From Myxococcales bacterium (GTDB lineage Bacteria > Myxococcota_A > Polyangia > Haliangiales > Haliangiaceae), in NCBI GenBank assembly GCA_016794525.1, contig JAEUJY010000001.1, positions 1 through 64,000 of the forward strand: a stretch of 64,000 bases of DNA, written 5' to 3'. Position numbers and translations under genes: made by a program. This document shows positions 26,578 to 35,714 of this stretch, piece by piece (the first letter of the stretch is position 1; every line of letters begins with the position of its first letter). Below the pieces are notes generated by a model. The model was not told the DNA's origin and did no database searches. It saw only the letters and a list, made by a program, of their open reading frames with translations.

Positions 26578-27084
26578 TCACAGATCGATGCGGTGCAGGG
26601 CGAACGGATCGTCCGGCGCGGCGGGTGGCCCGGCGATGGTCGCGCGGTCCTCGCGGTAGCCGCCGCCGGGGTCGGGGGCGGTCGGGCGCGCGGCGAGGCG
26701 CGCGGCGGTCCGCGGGCCGACGATGCCGTCGACGGGCAGGCCGGCCTTGGCCTGGGCGCGGGCGACGTCCTCGGCGAACGTCTCGCTGTCGAGCGCCGCG
26801 CGGCTGAAGCGGCGCGGATCGAAGCCGAGCTGGCGCTGCCAGCGCGGGTTGCGGACCCGCGCCCGCGCCAGCTGGTCGTCGGTGAGCGGGCCGCGGTGCG
26901 GGCGATCGATCGTCGCGCGGTCCTCGCGGTACTCGCCGGCGACGTCGAACGTCACGACGTCGCGCTCGCGGCCGCGCAGGCTGCGCGGCGGCAGGCCCTG
27001 GGTCAGCGTGCGCTTGCCGGGCGCCAGCGCGCCGACGTGGTCGGGCGCGTCGGGGTGCGGGACCATCCGATCGAGGTCGTGCAT
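26578..27084 (-). CDS. Small peptidoglycan-binding-like protein with N-terminal 'PGKRTLTxGLP' motif
   Basis: 168 residues from ATG 27084; upstream in-frame codons give only an Arg-rich stretch. There is no signal peptide. Near the N-terminus is ALAPGKRTLTQGLPPR. As I recall, a 'GKxTLTxxLP' phrase is common at the start of myxobacterial proteins linked to DUF4157 and extracellular contractile injection systems. Residues ~115-150 resemble a PG_binding_1 helix bundle (AQAKAGLPVDGIVGPRTAARL). The phrase EYREDRATI occurs twice (EYREDRATIDRP and YREDRATIAGPP), as an internal repeat around that domain. It could be a cargo or spike-associated protein. Its upstream region shares a 21-bp element with the gene at 31463-31987. 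Confidence 0.65.
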   Translation of the reverse strand: MHDLDRMVPHPDAPDHVGALAPGKRTLTQGLPPRSLRGRERDVVTFDVAGEYREDRATIDRPHRGPLTDDQLARARVRNPRWQRQLGFDPRRFSRAALDSETFAEDVARAQAKAGLPVDGIVGPRTAARLAARPTAPDPGGGYREDRATIAGPPAAPDDPFALHRIDL

Positions 27085-27159
27085 GCGGCGGGGAGGAGCA
27101 CGCCGCGTGCCGGGCCCGCGCGCGGTGGGTTTGCGTAGTTGCGCCCCGCGTCCGCCCGG

Positions 27160-27180
27160 TGTGTACACAGGTTGTGCAAC
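27160..27180 (-). promoter_or_regulatory. Shared 21-bp upstream element, copy 1
   Basis: TGTGTACACAG (containing the palindrome TGTGTACACA) followed by GTTGTGCAAC on the top strand. It lies 76-96 bp upstream of the gene starting at 27084 and about 60 bp upstream of the rightward FHA-sigma-54 activator. A copy matching at 19 of 21 bases is at 32084-32104. The remaining divergent intergenic sequence shows nothing else I can name. Confidence 0.5.
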
Positions 27181-27238
27181 CTGCGCCTCGGCGGCGCGGG
27201 CGATGTCGGCGCCGTCGACGATTTGCTACCCTGGGCGG

Positions 27239-28630
27239 GTGACCGCGACCGTCCCCGAGGGCGAGCGGGCGAGCGCCGGGCCCGCCGACTTCCTGCTGAT
27301 CGCGGGGCGCGGCACGCTCGCGACGCACGCGCTGGGGCGCGCCGAGCTGCTGATCGGCCGCGATCCCGCGTGTGACGTCGTGATCGACGACCCCGGGCTG
27401 TCGCGGCGCCACGCGGTGCTGCGGCGAGGGCCGCCGCTGACCATCCAGGACCTCGGGTCGACCAACGGCGTCCGCGTCGGCGAGCAGGTGGTGCGCGGCG
27501 GCGCGCCGATCGCGCTGGCGCCCGGCGCGAGCTTCCACCTCGGACCGTTCGCGTGCATGGTGACCGCCGGCGGCGCGGCCGCGCCGTCGTCGGGGCGGTC
27601 CGGGGTCGAGCGCCTGCGGATCGACGACCCCACGGTCGACGGCCTGCCGCCGTTCGTGCGCGACGTCGCCGCCACCCGCACCAGCGTGCTGATCCTCGGC
27701 GAGACCGGCGTCGGCAAGGACGTGCTGGCCGAGTCGCTGCACGCGCTGTCGCGGCGCACCGGGGCGATGGCCCGGATCAACTGCGCGGCGCTGGCCGAGC
27801 CGTTGATCGAGAGCGAGCTGTTCGGCCACGAGCGCGGCGCGTTCACCGGGGCCGCCGCCACCAAGATCGGGCTGCTCGAGTCGGCCGAGGGCGGCACGGT
27901 GTTCCTCGACGAGATCGGCGAGCTGCCGATCGGCACCCAGGCCAAGCTGTTGCGCGCGATCGAGGCGCGCGAGGTGGTGCGGCTGGGCGCGACCCGGGCG
28001 ATCAAGATCGACGTGCGCTTCGTCGCCGCGACCAACCGCGACCTGCCGGCGGAGATCGCGGCGCGCCGGTTCCGCCAGGACCTGTACTACCGCCTCGACG
28101 GGATCACGCTGGTGATCCCGCCGCTGCGCGAGCGCCGGGCCCGCATCGTCCCGCTGGCCACGCGGTTCCTGGCCGAGGCCTGCGCGCAGCTGGGCCGGCC
28201 GCCGCTGGCGCTGGCGCTGGAGCTGGCCGCCGCGCTCGAGGCCCACCCGTGGCCCGGCAACACCCGCGAGCTGAAGGCGGTCATCGAGCGCGGGGTGCTG
28301 CTGGCGCGCGGCGGAGAGCTCGGCGTCCGCCACCTGGCGATCGCACCGATGGCGACGACGGCGCCGGTCGCCGTGGTCGCGCCGGCCGTGGTCGCGACGG
28401 CCGCCGTGGCGCCGGCCGTCGTGGCGGCGGCCCGCGGTGACGCCGTCGACGCCGCGGCGGCATTCCTGGCGGCGCTGTCACCCGCCGAGCGCGACGAGCG
28501 GCAGCGGGTGATCGACGCGCTCGCGCGGTGCGGCGGCAACCAGAGCCGCGCCGCGCAGCTGCTCGGCGTGTCGCGCAGCACGCTGGTCAACCGCATCAAG
28601 CAGTACCGGATCGCGCGACCGCACGGCTGA
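27239..28630 (+). CDS. FHA-domain sigma-54-dependent transcriptional activator
   Basis: 463 residues from GTG 27239, chosen because the FHA domain begins shortly after. FHA domain about 30-108 (GRDPACD, SRRH 55-58, STNG 74-77), a phosphothreonine-binding module. AAA+ sigma-54-interaction domain about 125-355: Walker A GETGVGKD (154-161), the sigma-54 contact loop GAFTGA (200-205), Walker B VFLDEIGELP (221-230), and the R-finger region FRQDLYYRLDG. A Fis-type helix-turn-helix closes the protein (NQSRAAQLLGVSRSTLVNRI). This architecture is typical of myxobacterial regulators that read Ser/Thr kinase output. The large kinase gene at 28634-31411 ends 3 bp away on the opposite strand and is an obvious candidate partner. 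Confidence 0.95.
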   Translation: MTATVPEGERASAGPADFLLIAGRGTLATHALGRAELLIGRDPACDVVIDDPGLSRRHAVLRRGPPLTIQDLGSTNGVRVGEQVVRGGAPIALAPGASFHLGPFACMVTAGGAAAPSSGRSGVERLRIDDPTVDGLPPFVRDVAATRTSVLILGETGVGKDVLAESLHALSRRTGAMARINCAALAEPLIESELFGHERGAFTGAAATKIGLLESAEGGTVFLDEIGELPIGTQAKLLRAIEAREVVRLGATRAIKIDVRFVAATNRDLPAEIAARRFRQDLYYRLDGITLVIPPLRERRARIVPLATRFLAEACAQLGRPPLALALELAAALEAHPWPGNTRELKAVIERGVLLARGGELGVRHLAIAPMATTAPVAVVAPAVVATAAVAPAVVAAARGDAVDAAAAFLAALSPAERDERQRVIDALARCGGNQSRAAQLLGVSRSTLVNRIKQYRIARPHG

Positions 28631-28633
28631 CCG

Positions 28634-31411
28634 TCAGCGGTGGGTCTTCAGCCACGCCTCGGCGTCGGGCAGGAGCGGGTGGGGGGGATCGGTGGCGCGG
28701 GCGGCGGCGACCACGGCCTCGATCATCGCCCGGCCGCGCCGGCGATCTCGCCCGGCCTCGTGCAGCAGCGTGCCGAGCTCCCAGTCGACGGTGATCACGA
28801 CGTCGGGGGCGCAATTGTCGGCGCAGATCGCCCGGGCGCGCTCGAGCCGCGCCAGCGCCGGGCCGACCTGCCGCGCACGGCGCAGGCACTGCGCGCCGTA
28901 GGTCAGCGCCAGCGGGTAGACGAAGGGGTAGGCGGCCAGTCCGGCGTCGATCTCGCCGAGGAGCCGCAGCGCCTCGTCGCAGCGCCCCAGGTGGCGCAGC
29001 GCCAGCGCGTGGTTCATCGCGCTGCCCAGGTAGTTGAGGTCCGCGCGGCCGAGCGTGGTCGCCAGCACCGGCAACGCCGCGTCGAAGTACGGCAGCGACT
29101 CGGCGGGCGCGGTGTCGCTGAGCAACCCGGCGAGCGCGATCTGGGTGAACGCCACGTCGGCCGCGGCGGCGCCGATCCGGCGCTGGATCGCCAGCGCCTC
29201 CTCGAAGTGGGCGCGGGCGCCGGCCAGATCGCCCAGGTTGACGGCGACGTTGCCGAGCTCGACCAGATCGCCGGCCACCCGCGCCGAGTCGCGGCCGTCG
29301 CTGCGCTCGTGGATCGCCAGCGCCTCGCGCAGGCGCGCCTGGGCCTCGGTGCGCTCGCCGGCGGTGTTGGCCGCCTGCCCGACCAGCACCAGCGCGTCGG
29401 CGGTGGACGGGTGTTGCGGTCCCAGCGCCGCGGCCATCAGCGCCGCCGACTGGCGGGCCCCCGGCAGCGCCGCCGCCGCGCCGTCGCGCGTGAACAGCAC
29501 GCGCGCGCGATCGCCGATCGCGCGGCCGCGCTCCCCGGCGTCGGGCGCGGTCTCGATCGCGGCGTCGAACCGCGCCAGCGCGGTGGCGAAGTCGCCGCGC
29601 CGCGCGGCCAGCGTCCCAGCCGCCATCGACAGCTCGTGGCGGAGCCTGCGCGACCCGCCGGCGCGTCGGATCGCGGCGTCGGCGACCGGCTCCAGCGCCG
29701 CGACGGCCGCCAGGTCGCCGCCGCGCTCGCTGGCCACGAACAGCACCTCGATCCACGCCTGGGCCACCGCGGCGTCGTCGCGGCCGTCAGCAGCGGCGCT
29801 CGCGGCCTCGCGGAACGCGGCCTCGGCGGCGGCCAGGTCGCGCCGGTCGCGATGGGCTAGGCCCAGCGCGCGCAGCGCGAGCGCCAGGGTCGGCGGATGC
29901 GCCAGCGCCCGCGCGTCGGCGACCACCGCCATCATCGCGGCGGGCAGCTCGGGGCTGGCGCCCGCCAGCCGCAACGCGTCGACCTCGGCCAGCCGCGCGT
30001 GGACCTGATCGAAGCGTCGCCGCAGCGCGGGATCGCCCGGCGGCGCGGTCAGCGCGCCGAGCCGCGGGAGATCGTCGCAGGCGTCCAGGTCGGGCAGCCG
30101 CGCCACCGCGTCGAGGCTGCGCGCGGCGACACCGCGATCGGCGGCGGCCAGCGCGGCGACCACGTGGCGCAGCGACCGCGCGGCGCCGTCGAGACAGATC
30201 GCGCGCTGATCCCGCAGCGTCGGTGACAGCCCCGCGGCGCGATCGCCCCGGCACGCCGCGCCGGCCAGCTCGGCCCAGCGCGCGGCGTAGGCGTCGAGGC
30301 CGCGCGCGACCTGCACGCCGGTGGCGACCTCGTCGAGGCGGCGGAACGCCTGGTCGACCTGGGCGCGCGCGGCCGGCGTCCAGGCGGCGCCGACCCGCCC
30401 AGCAGCGAGCGCGCAGCGATCCGTGGCCGGCGCGCGCGCGAGCACGACCGCGGCGGTCACCGCGCCTGCGGCCGTCAGCGCACCCGCAGCCCAGGCCCAG
30501 GTCCGGCGCGGGGCGGCGACCGCCTCGAGCCGCGCCAGCAGCGCGTCGAGCGTCGGCCAGCGCGCCTCGCGCGCGCGGGCCAGCCCGCGCCGCAACAGCG
30601 GCCGCAGCGCGCGCGGGATGCCGGGCGCGTCATCGACGATCTGCCCGGCCAGCACCTGATCGCGGATCGCCATGGCCGTGGTCGCGGGGAACGGGCGGCG
30701 GCCGCTCAGCGCCTCCCACGCGGTCGCGCAGAACGCGAACTGATCGGCGCGCGCGTCGACCGCCTCGCCGAGCCATTGCTCGGGCGCCATGTACGGCGGG
30801 GTCCCGACCACCGCGCCATCGACCAGCAGCTCGCCGTCCCGGGTCACCGCGTTGCCGCGCTCGACCGCGCGGCCGGTGGTGACCAGGCCGAAGTCGGTGA
30901 CCCGCGGGCGGCCGTCCTTGCCGATGAGCACGTTCTCGGGCTTGAAGTCGCGGTGGACCAGCCCGGCGGCGTGGGCGGCGGCCAGCCCGCGGCCGCACGC
31001 GATCAGCACCGCCAGCACCTCGCGCCACGGCCGGCGCGCGGCCTCGAGCCAGGCGCGCAGGCTGACCCCGTCGATCAGCTCCATCGCGATGAAGGTGCGA
31101 TCGCCGATGCGGCCCATCTCGTAGACCGTGACGACGTTGGGGTGCGCCAGCTTGGCCAGCGCCTGGCCCTCGCGCGCCAGCTCCTGCGCGCCGATCGACG
31201 CCGCGGTGTCGACCCAGCGCTCGGGGGCGAGCAGCTTGAGCGCGACCTGGCGATCGAGCACCGGATCGTGCGCGCGCAGCACCATGCCCATGCCGCCGCG
31301 TCCGAGCAGCTCGGTGGCGACGAACCGCCCTAGCGCGCCCGGCGCCGGCACGTCAGCCGACCCGGCGGCGTCGCCAGCGAAGGGCACGGTGTCGAGGAGT
31401 TCGCCGCTCAC
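28634..31411 (-). CDS. Ser/Thr protein kinase with TPR-rich C-terminal half
   Basis: 925 residues from ATG 31411. The kinase domain (about 28-295) has GRGGMGMV (37-44), Lys59, HRDFKPEN (153-160), DFG (173-175) and MAPEQWLGE. A membrane helix lies near 308-330 (WAWAAGALTAAGAVTAAVVL). The remaining ~590 residues are helical pairs with TPR spacing, including GPQHPSTADALVLVGQAANT and SARVAGDLVELGNVAVNLGD, as in the large myxobacterial kinase-TPR family. The TPR part probably senses or scaffolds a partner. It is convergent with the FHA-sigma-54 activator gene. Confidence 0.93.
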   Translation of the reverse strand: MSGELLDTVPFAGDAAGSADVPAPGALGRFVATELLGRGGMGMVLRAHDPVLDRQVALKLLAPERWVDTAASIGAQELAREGQALAKLAHPNVVTVYEMGRIGDRTFIAMELIDGVSLRAWLEAARRPWREVLAVLIACGRGLAAAHAAGLVHRDFKPENVLIGKDGRPRVTDFGLVTTGRAVERGNAVTRDGELLVDGAVVGTPPYMAPEQWLGEAVDARADQFAFCATAWEALSGRRPFPATTAMAIRDQVLAGQIVDDAPGIPRALRPLLRRGLARAREARWPTLDALLARLEAVAAPRRTWAWAAGALTAAGAVTAAVVLARAPATDRCALAAGRVGAAWTPAARAQVDQAFRRLDEVATGVQVARGLDAYAARWAELAGAACRGDRAAGLSPTLRDQRAICLDGAARSLRHVVAALAAADRGVAARSLDAVARLPDLDACDDLPRLGALTAPPGDPALRRRFDQVHARLAEVDALRLAGASPELPAAMMAVVADARALAHPPTLALALRALGLAHRDRRDLAAAEAAFREAASAAADGRDDAAVAQAWIEVLFVASERGGDLAAVAALEPVADAAIRRAGGSRRLRHELSMAAGTLAARRGDFATALARFDAAIETAPDAGERGRAIGDRARVLFTRDGAAAALPGARQSAALMAAALGPQHPSTADALVLVGQAANTAGERTEAQARLREALAIHERSDGRDSARVAGDLVELGNVAVNLGDLAGARAHFEEALAIQRRIGAAAADVAFTQIALAGLLSDTAPAESLPYFDAALPVLATTLGRADLNYLGSAMNHALALRHLGRCDEALRLLGEIDAGLAAYPFVYPLALTYGAQCLRRARQVGPALARLERARAICADNCAPDVVITVDWELGTLLHEAGRDRRRGRAMIEAVVAAARATDPPHPLLPDAEAWLKTHR

Positions 31412-31462
31412 GACGCCGCGACGAGCGTACCACGCTCGTGCCGGCGACCACCGCCGGCGCGG

Positions 31463-31987
31463 TCAGGCCTCGAGCCCGCTGCCGGCGTCGTCGCCGATCG
31501 AACCGTCGGGGTGCAGCTCCGGCGCCCGCGGCGGCGGCACCGTCACCTGCACCCGGCCGTCGATCGGCAGCGTCGCCAGGTTGTAGCGGCAGCGCAGCGA
31601 CGCCGTGCGTGCGCCCGCCTCGATCAGCTCGAGGTCGCCGCGCGGGAACGGGCGGCCGTCGGCGTAGGTCAGCGCGAAGCGGGCCTCCTCGGTGACGCCG
31701 GCGTCGCCGCCGAGGAACACGACCAGCCGCGACTTCCACGCGCCGTCGCCGTCGCCGAGCGGCTCGCGGTGGGTGATGTCGACGCGGTAGACCCGCGGTG
31801 GCGAGGGGCCGAAGTCGAAGGGATCCGCGGCGGCCGCGGCCGCGGTCGACGGCGCGGCGGGTGGGCGCGGGCGCGGGCCGTGGCGGTGGCGCAGGCGATC
31901 GGTGCGGTTGCGCTTGCCGGCGCGGGGCGCGGCGTCGGCGACCGCGGGTGTGGCGTGGGCGTGCGGGTGATCGTGGTCGAAGCTCAT
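31463..31987 (-). CDS. His-rich small protein with N-terminal 'GKRNRTDRL' motif
   Basis: 174 residues from ATG 31987, preceded by GGAGGTGCC, which decides the start over the longer frame. The first ~15 residues are His-rich (SFDHDHPHAHA), then APRAGKRNRTDRLRHRHGP, related in pattern to the PGKRTLTQGLP motif of the gene at 26578. A Pro/Ala linker leads to a ~110-residue beta-rich C-terminal domain (VYRVDITHREPLGDGDGAW; RLVVFLGGDAGVT; ARFALTYADGRPFPRGDLEL). No signal peptide. Function unknown; a small effector or structural accessory of the adjacent block is a guess based on the shared motif and shared upstream element. Confidence 0.62.
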   Translation of the reverse strand: MSFDHDHPHAHATPAVADAAPRAGKRNRTDRLRHRHGPRPRPPAAPSTAAAAAADPFDFGPSPPRVYRVDITHREPLGDGDGAWKSRLVVFLGGDAGVTEEARFALTYADGRPFPRGDLELIEAGARTASLRCRYNLATLPIDGRVQVTVPPPRAPELHPDGSIGDDAGSGLEA

Positions 31988-32083
31988 GGCACCTCCGCCC
32001 CACGGCCTTGCATCTCGCTGGCCAGCGCCCGACGACCGACGGATCGCACGCTTGCCGCGTCGCGGCGCGGCGGCGGCGGCGCC

Positions 32084-32104
32084 TGTGTACACAGCTTGTG
32101 CAGC
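32084..32104 (-). promoter_or_regulatory. Shared 21-bp upstream element, copy 2
   Basis: TGTGTACACAG followed by CTTGTGCAGC, 97-117 bp upstream of the ATG at 31987, in the gap behind the 1199-residue protein gene. It matches the copy at 27160-27180 except at two positions. Both copies stand in the same orientation relative to the leftward genes with the GKR motif. Confidence 0.5.
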
Positions 32105-32114
32105 GGCGGCGCGG

Positions 32115-35100
32115 TCAGCCCTTCGACGTCACGCGCCGCGGATCGAAGCGGACGCGGTCGACGTGGGCGTCGAACCACTGCTTGATCCACGTGGGGAGGG
32201 CGCCGCCCTTCTTGCGCTGGCCCTCGGGGCTGCCGTCGACGTCGCGGTAGTACTCGACGTAGCACTCGGCGAAGTACTCGGCCGGCGCGTTGAGCGAGTA
32301 GTCGCTGGGCGCGACCTGGGCGGTCCGCAGCGGCAGCGTGCAGAACGCGGCGCCCGGGGTGCGGACGAACACGTGATCGCCGTGGGTGACGCGCTCGCGG
32401 TGGTCGTACGCGGTCCCGGCCCGGGCGTCGGCGACGACCCCGACGCCGGCCTTCTCGTAGCGGGCCGCCAGCGCCGGGTGATCGCCCGTCACGAGGTCCT
32501 TGATCGCCCGCCCCGAGAAGGTCGCGTCGCGCCACGTCTGGGCGATCGTGGGCTTGTCGTCGGCCGCCACCTTGTCCCAGCCGCCGGCCAGCGTGGCGAT
32601 GGTGTCGAAGTCGTCGGGCGCGTGCTGGCGCCAGCCGGCCAGGCCGAAGATCAGCTCGGTGTGGCTGCCCAGGATCTCGTCGACCGCGTGGCCGACCTCG
32701 TGCAGCATCGTCGCGGTCAAGCGGTCGCTCGACACCTGGGCGATGCGGTACTCGGCGCCGCGATCGGTGGCCTGCTCCTCGAAGTGGCCGGCGGCGACCT
32801 GCGCGGCGAGCTGAGCGTCGTCGAAGCCGTAGTTGTCGGTCACCTGCTGCCGCGTCATCCACGACCGGCGATCCGGCGTGACGTCGTCCTCTTCCAGGCG
32901 CTGATCCTGGTCGGTGATCGCGATCGTCCCGGTCGGGCCCCACCACAGGCCGCTGGCCTGGGCGCCGACGTTGCCGCGCTCGAGGTGCTTGATGCGCCCA
33001 GCCTGGACGTGGCCGTCGGGCAGCCGCGCCAGCGTGTCGTACATCGCGTGGAGCTGCGTGGCCGAGAACGTGTCGTTGACCGGGAAGCCGAAGCGGACCT
33101 CGAACAGCTGGCGCAGCACCTCGGGCGGCTTGACCAGCGTGGCCAGCTCGTCGAGCCAGTCCTCCTCGCGATCGGTCAGCCCGGCGGCGCGCGGCAGCTT
33201 GCTCAGCCAGGCGCGCGCGCCGGGCTCGTCGTCGTGGAGCGCGACCGCCACGATCACCCGCGCCCCGGGATCCTTGGCGAAGTACTGCAGCAGCAGGAAC
33301 GCGTCGCCGTCCTCGAACATCCACCGCCGGGTGTTGGCGCCCCGCAACAGCGTCGCGAACGACAGGTCGGGGAACGCCACCATCGGCATCAGCCCGACCA
33401 GATCGCGCAGCGCGGCCACGCTCGGCCACTGCCCGGCGTCGGCGATCAGCGTCGGGACCTGCGCCTTGAACGCCTCGACGATCGCCAGCGCGTCGGCGGT
33501 CTCGACGTGATCGTGCCCGGCCAGCGCGGCGATCGCCCCGGCCAGCGACTGCTGCGCGCGGGCCGCCTCGACCGCCTGCGCGCGATCCTCGGCCTTGGCG
33601 TCGCCGTCGTCGTAGGTGCCGGCCTGGATGTCGGCGATCGTCGCCGCGGCGCCGCCGGCGTCGGGGGCCTTGCGCACCGCGGCGCCGAGGTGATCGAACG
33701 CCTCCTGGGCCGCGTCCGGCAATCGCTCGAGGCGCGGCAGGCCGTCGAGCGCGTCCGGGTTGGCCGCGAGGTAGGGCGCGGCCTTGGCCCGCACCAGCGG
33801 GTGATCGAGCAGCCGCAGCGCCCGCCCGGGCTCGCTGCCGGCCAGCATCCGCTCGACGAGCGCTGGCACCAGCTCGATCGCGTGGGCCAGGCGCTTGGGC
33901 TGGACCAGCGACGGCAGGGTCAGCAACGGATCGGGGTGGACGTGGAGCACCGCCGGCTCGAGCAGGAGCTGGGTCTCGGTGACGAGGTGCTCCTCGGCCA
34001 CCGGCCGCGTGCGCAGGTACTCGACCACGCCCCGGTGGTAGCCGCGGCGAGGCAGCGCTCCCACCACGGCGCCGAAGGTCAGGTCGAGCAGCGCCAGCGC
34101 GCGCGGCAGCTCGTCGTACGGCAGGCGCGCCAGGATGCGCGCGACCTGATCGAGATCCTGGGCCAGGACGGCGCGCTCGCGATCGTTCAGGTCGGCCAGG
34201 CGCGCGACCAGGTCCTCGGAAGGCGCGGTCGCGATCGACTCGTCCAGGCGCGCGCGCGCGCCGCCGGTCACGGCGGCCTGCTCGGGGGTGCCGCCGTCGA
34301 TGTGCTCGACCTCGAACTCGCGCATCGCGCTGGCCCGCAGGTGGGCGGCGACCTTGGGATCGCCGCAGTTGTTGGCCAGGACCCGGACGTACGCCGGATC
34401 GGCGCTCGGCCCCAGCTCGAGCGCCCACGCCAGCCCGATGCCCTCGGCCCGCAGGATGCGGCACGCCTTCGCGCACTCGGCCGGGGTGCCCGAGGCCGCG
34501 AACCACAGCTTCGAGCGGGGCGTCGTGCTCTCGAAGAACCACCGGCGCAGCGCCTCGTCGCGGTGCAACGTCGCGGCGTCGAGCGCGTCGAGGCCCACCA
34601 GCTCTTCGAGCGCGACCGCCTTGCCCAGCCGCTTGCGCAGGCCGCGTCGCACCTCGTCGTCGGTCAGGATCGGCAGTCGTTGGTCGGCGCGGAAGCTCGA
34701 CCACAGCGCCAGGACGTGGTCGCGCCCGACGTCGGCGACCTCGAGCAACGCTGCCATGACGGCCGCGGGCTCGAAGGAGGACTCGGCCTGCGCCCCGAGC
34801 ATGCGCACGGCTTGATCGGGCGTGGCGCGGCGCGTCCGGATCGCGCGACGGATGGCTGGCAACCCGGGGGCGAAGGCGCCGGCGTTGCCGACGGCCTCGG
34901 TCAGCTCGGCGGCTGACACGCTGGCGTCGGTGGTCGCGCGGGTGGCGATCGCCCCGTTGGCGCGCGTCAGCTCGATCCCGTCGGCGTCGGCGGCCGCGAT
35001 CGGCCCGAGCTTCTCGGCCAGCCGCGCCTTGGCGGTCGCGTCCGTGGTGCTGGCCCACAGCGCCGGTAGCTGGTCGTAGCCCTGCGCGCCGACCAGCGCG

Positions 35101-35714
35101 TCGACCCATCCCCACAGCCCCTCGCGATCGAGCGTCGCGGCCATCGTCGCGCTGGCGCGCGTGGCCAGCAGGTGCGCGGTCGTCGCGGCCGGCATCGACT
35201 CCACCAGCCAGCGCACGAACTCGCCGTTCCCGGCGAGGTCCCCGACGTCGCGCACCGCGTTGGGCAGCTCGTCGGCGATCGTGCCTGGCAGCAGCGCGCG
35301 CATCTCGGTGAACGCGCGCCCGGTGATCGGCGCCAGCTCCGCGCCGGGGCGGCGCCGCAGGTCGGCGCGGATCTTCGACGCGGTCGGCGGGCGCGCCGCG
35401 TAGTTCACGTACCAGAGCGTGAACGCCGGCCCGCTCCCGGCCGCGAGCATCGTCGCCCACAGGACGTCGCCCGAGAACTTCCGCAGGTCGGTGAGCCGCT
35501 CGCTCAGCTTGCGTCGGCCGTCATCGTCGAGCCGCTCGGCAAGGTTCGGCAGCCGCTCGCCACCTTCGCCGCTGGTCAAGATCGCGTCGATCGCCGGCCA
35601 CGCGTCGCCGCTGCGTACGTCCAGCCCCGCGTCAGCGCCGCCGCGGTAGTGCGGGAGCTCGTGGGACGGCTCGTCGCGTTGGGGCGATCGCTCGCGTGAC
35701 GAATCAGGGGGCAT
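32115..35714 (-). CDS. Large helical protein with C-terminal zinc metallopeptidase motif (candidate effector/toxin)
   Basis: 1199 residues from ATG 35714. No signal peptide or membrane helix. The first ~900 residues are Ala/Leu/Asp-rich helices resembling a long repeat scaffold, with no recognised domain. Near the C-terminus is MLHEVGHAVDEIL, an HEXXH zinc site (His1005, Glu1006, His1009). About 140 residues later comes PAEYFAECYVEYY (Glu1146/Glu1150), where gluzincins and the anthrax-lethal-factor-like (ATLF) family supply their third ligand in an 'E.FAE' context. This suggests an active metallopeptidase. The gene overlaps the preceding lipoprotein by 11 bp and lies near an AAA+ ATPase and GKR-motif proteins. 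Effector function is inferred and the large N-terminal region is unassigned. Confidence 0.72.
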   Translation of the reverse strand: MPPDSSRERSPQRDEPSHELPHYRGGADAGLDVRSGDAWPAIDAILTSGEGGERLPNLAERLDDDGRRKLSERLTDLRKFSGDVLWATMLAAGSGPAFTLWYVNYAARPPTASKIRADLRRRPGAELAPITGRAFTEMRALLPGTIADELPNAVRDVGDLAGNGEFVRWLVESMPAATTAHLLATRASATMAATLDREGLWGWVDALVGAQGYDQLPALWASTTDATAKARLAEKLGPIAAADADGIELTRANGAIATRATTDASVSAAELTEAVGNAGAFAPGLPAIRRAIRTRRATPDQAVRMLGAQAESSFEPAAVMAALLEVADVGRDHVLALWSSFRADQRLPILTDDEVRRGLRKRLGKAVALEELVGLDALDAATLHRDEALRRWFFESTTPRSKLWFAASGTPAECAKACRILRAEGIGLAWALELGPSADPAYVRVLANNCGDPKVAAHLRASAMREFEVEHIDGGTPEQAAVTGGARARLDESIATAPSEDLVARLADLNDRERAVLAQDLDQVARILARLPYDELPRALALLDLTFGAVVGALPRRGYHRGVVEYLRTRPVAEEHLVTETQLLLEPAVLHVHPDPLLTLPSLVQPKRLAHAIELVPALVERMLAGSEPGRALRLLDHPLVRAKAAPYLAANPDALDGLPRLERLPDAAQEAFDHLGAAVRKAPDAGGAAATIADIQAGTYDDGDAKAEDRAQAVEAARAQQSLAGAIAALAGHDHVETADALAIVEAFKAQVPTLIADAGQWPSVAALRDLVGLMPMVAFPDLSFATLLRGANTRRWMFEDGDAFLLLQYFAKDPGARVIVAVALHDDEPGARAWLSKLPRAAGLTDREEDWLDELATLVKPPEVLRQLFEVRFGFPVNDTFSATQLHAMYDTLARLPDGHVQAGRIKHLERGNVGAQASGLWWGPTGTIAITDQDQRLEEDDVTPDRRSWMTRQQVTDNYGFDDAQLAAQVAAGHFEEQATDRGAEYRIAQVSSDRLTATMLHEVGHAVDEILGSHTELIFGLAGWRQHAPDDFDTIATLAGGWDKVAADDKPTIAQTWRDATFSGRAIKDLVTGDHPALAARYEKAGVGVVADARAGTAYDHRERVTHGDHVFVRTPGAAFCTLPLRTAQVAPSDYSLNAPAEYFAECYVEYYRDVDGSPEGQRKKGGALPTWIKQWFDAHVDRVRFDPRRVTSKG

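Noticed and set aside
27160-27180. Sigma-54 (-24/-12) promoter at the shared 21-bp element
   Set aside because: The GG...N10...GC arrangement with TGGCAC/TTGC is not present on either strand. The palindrome TGTGTACACA looks more like an operator half.
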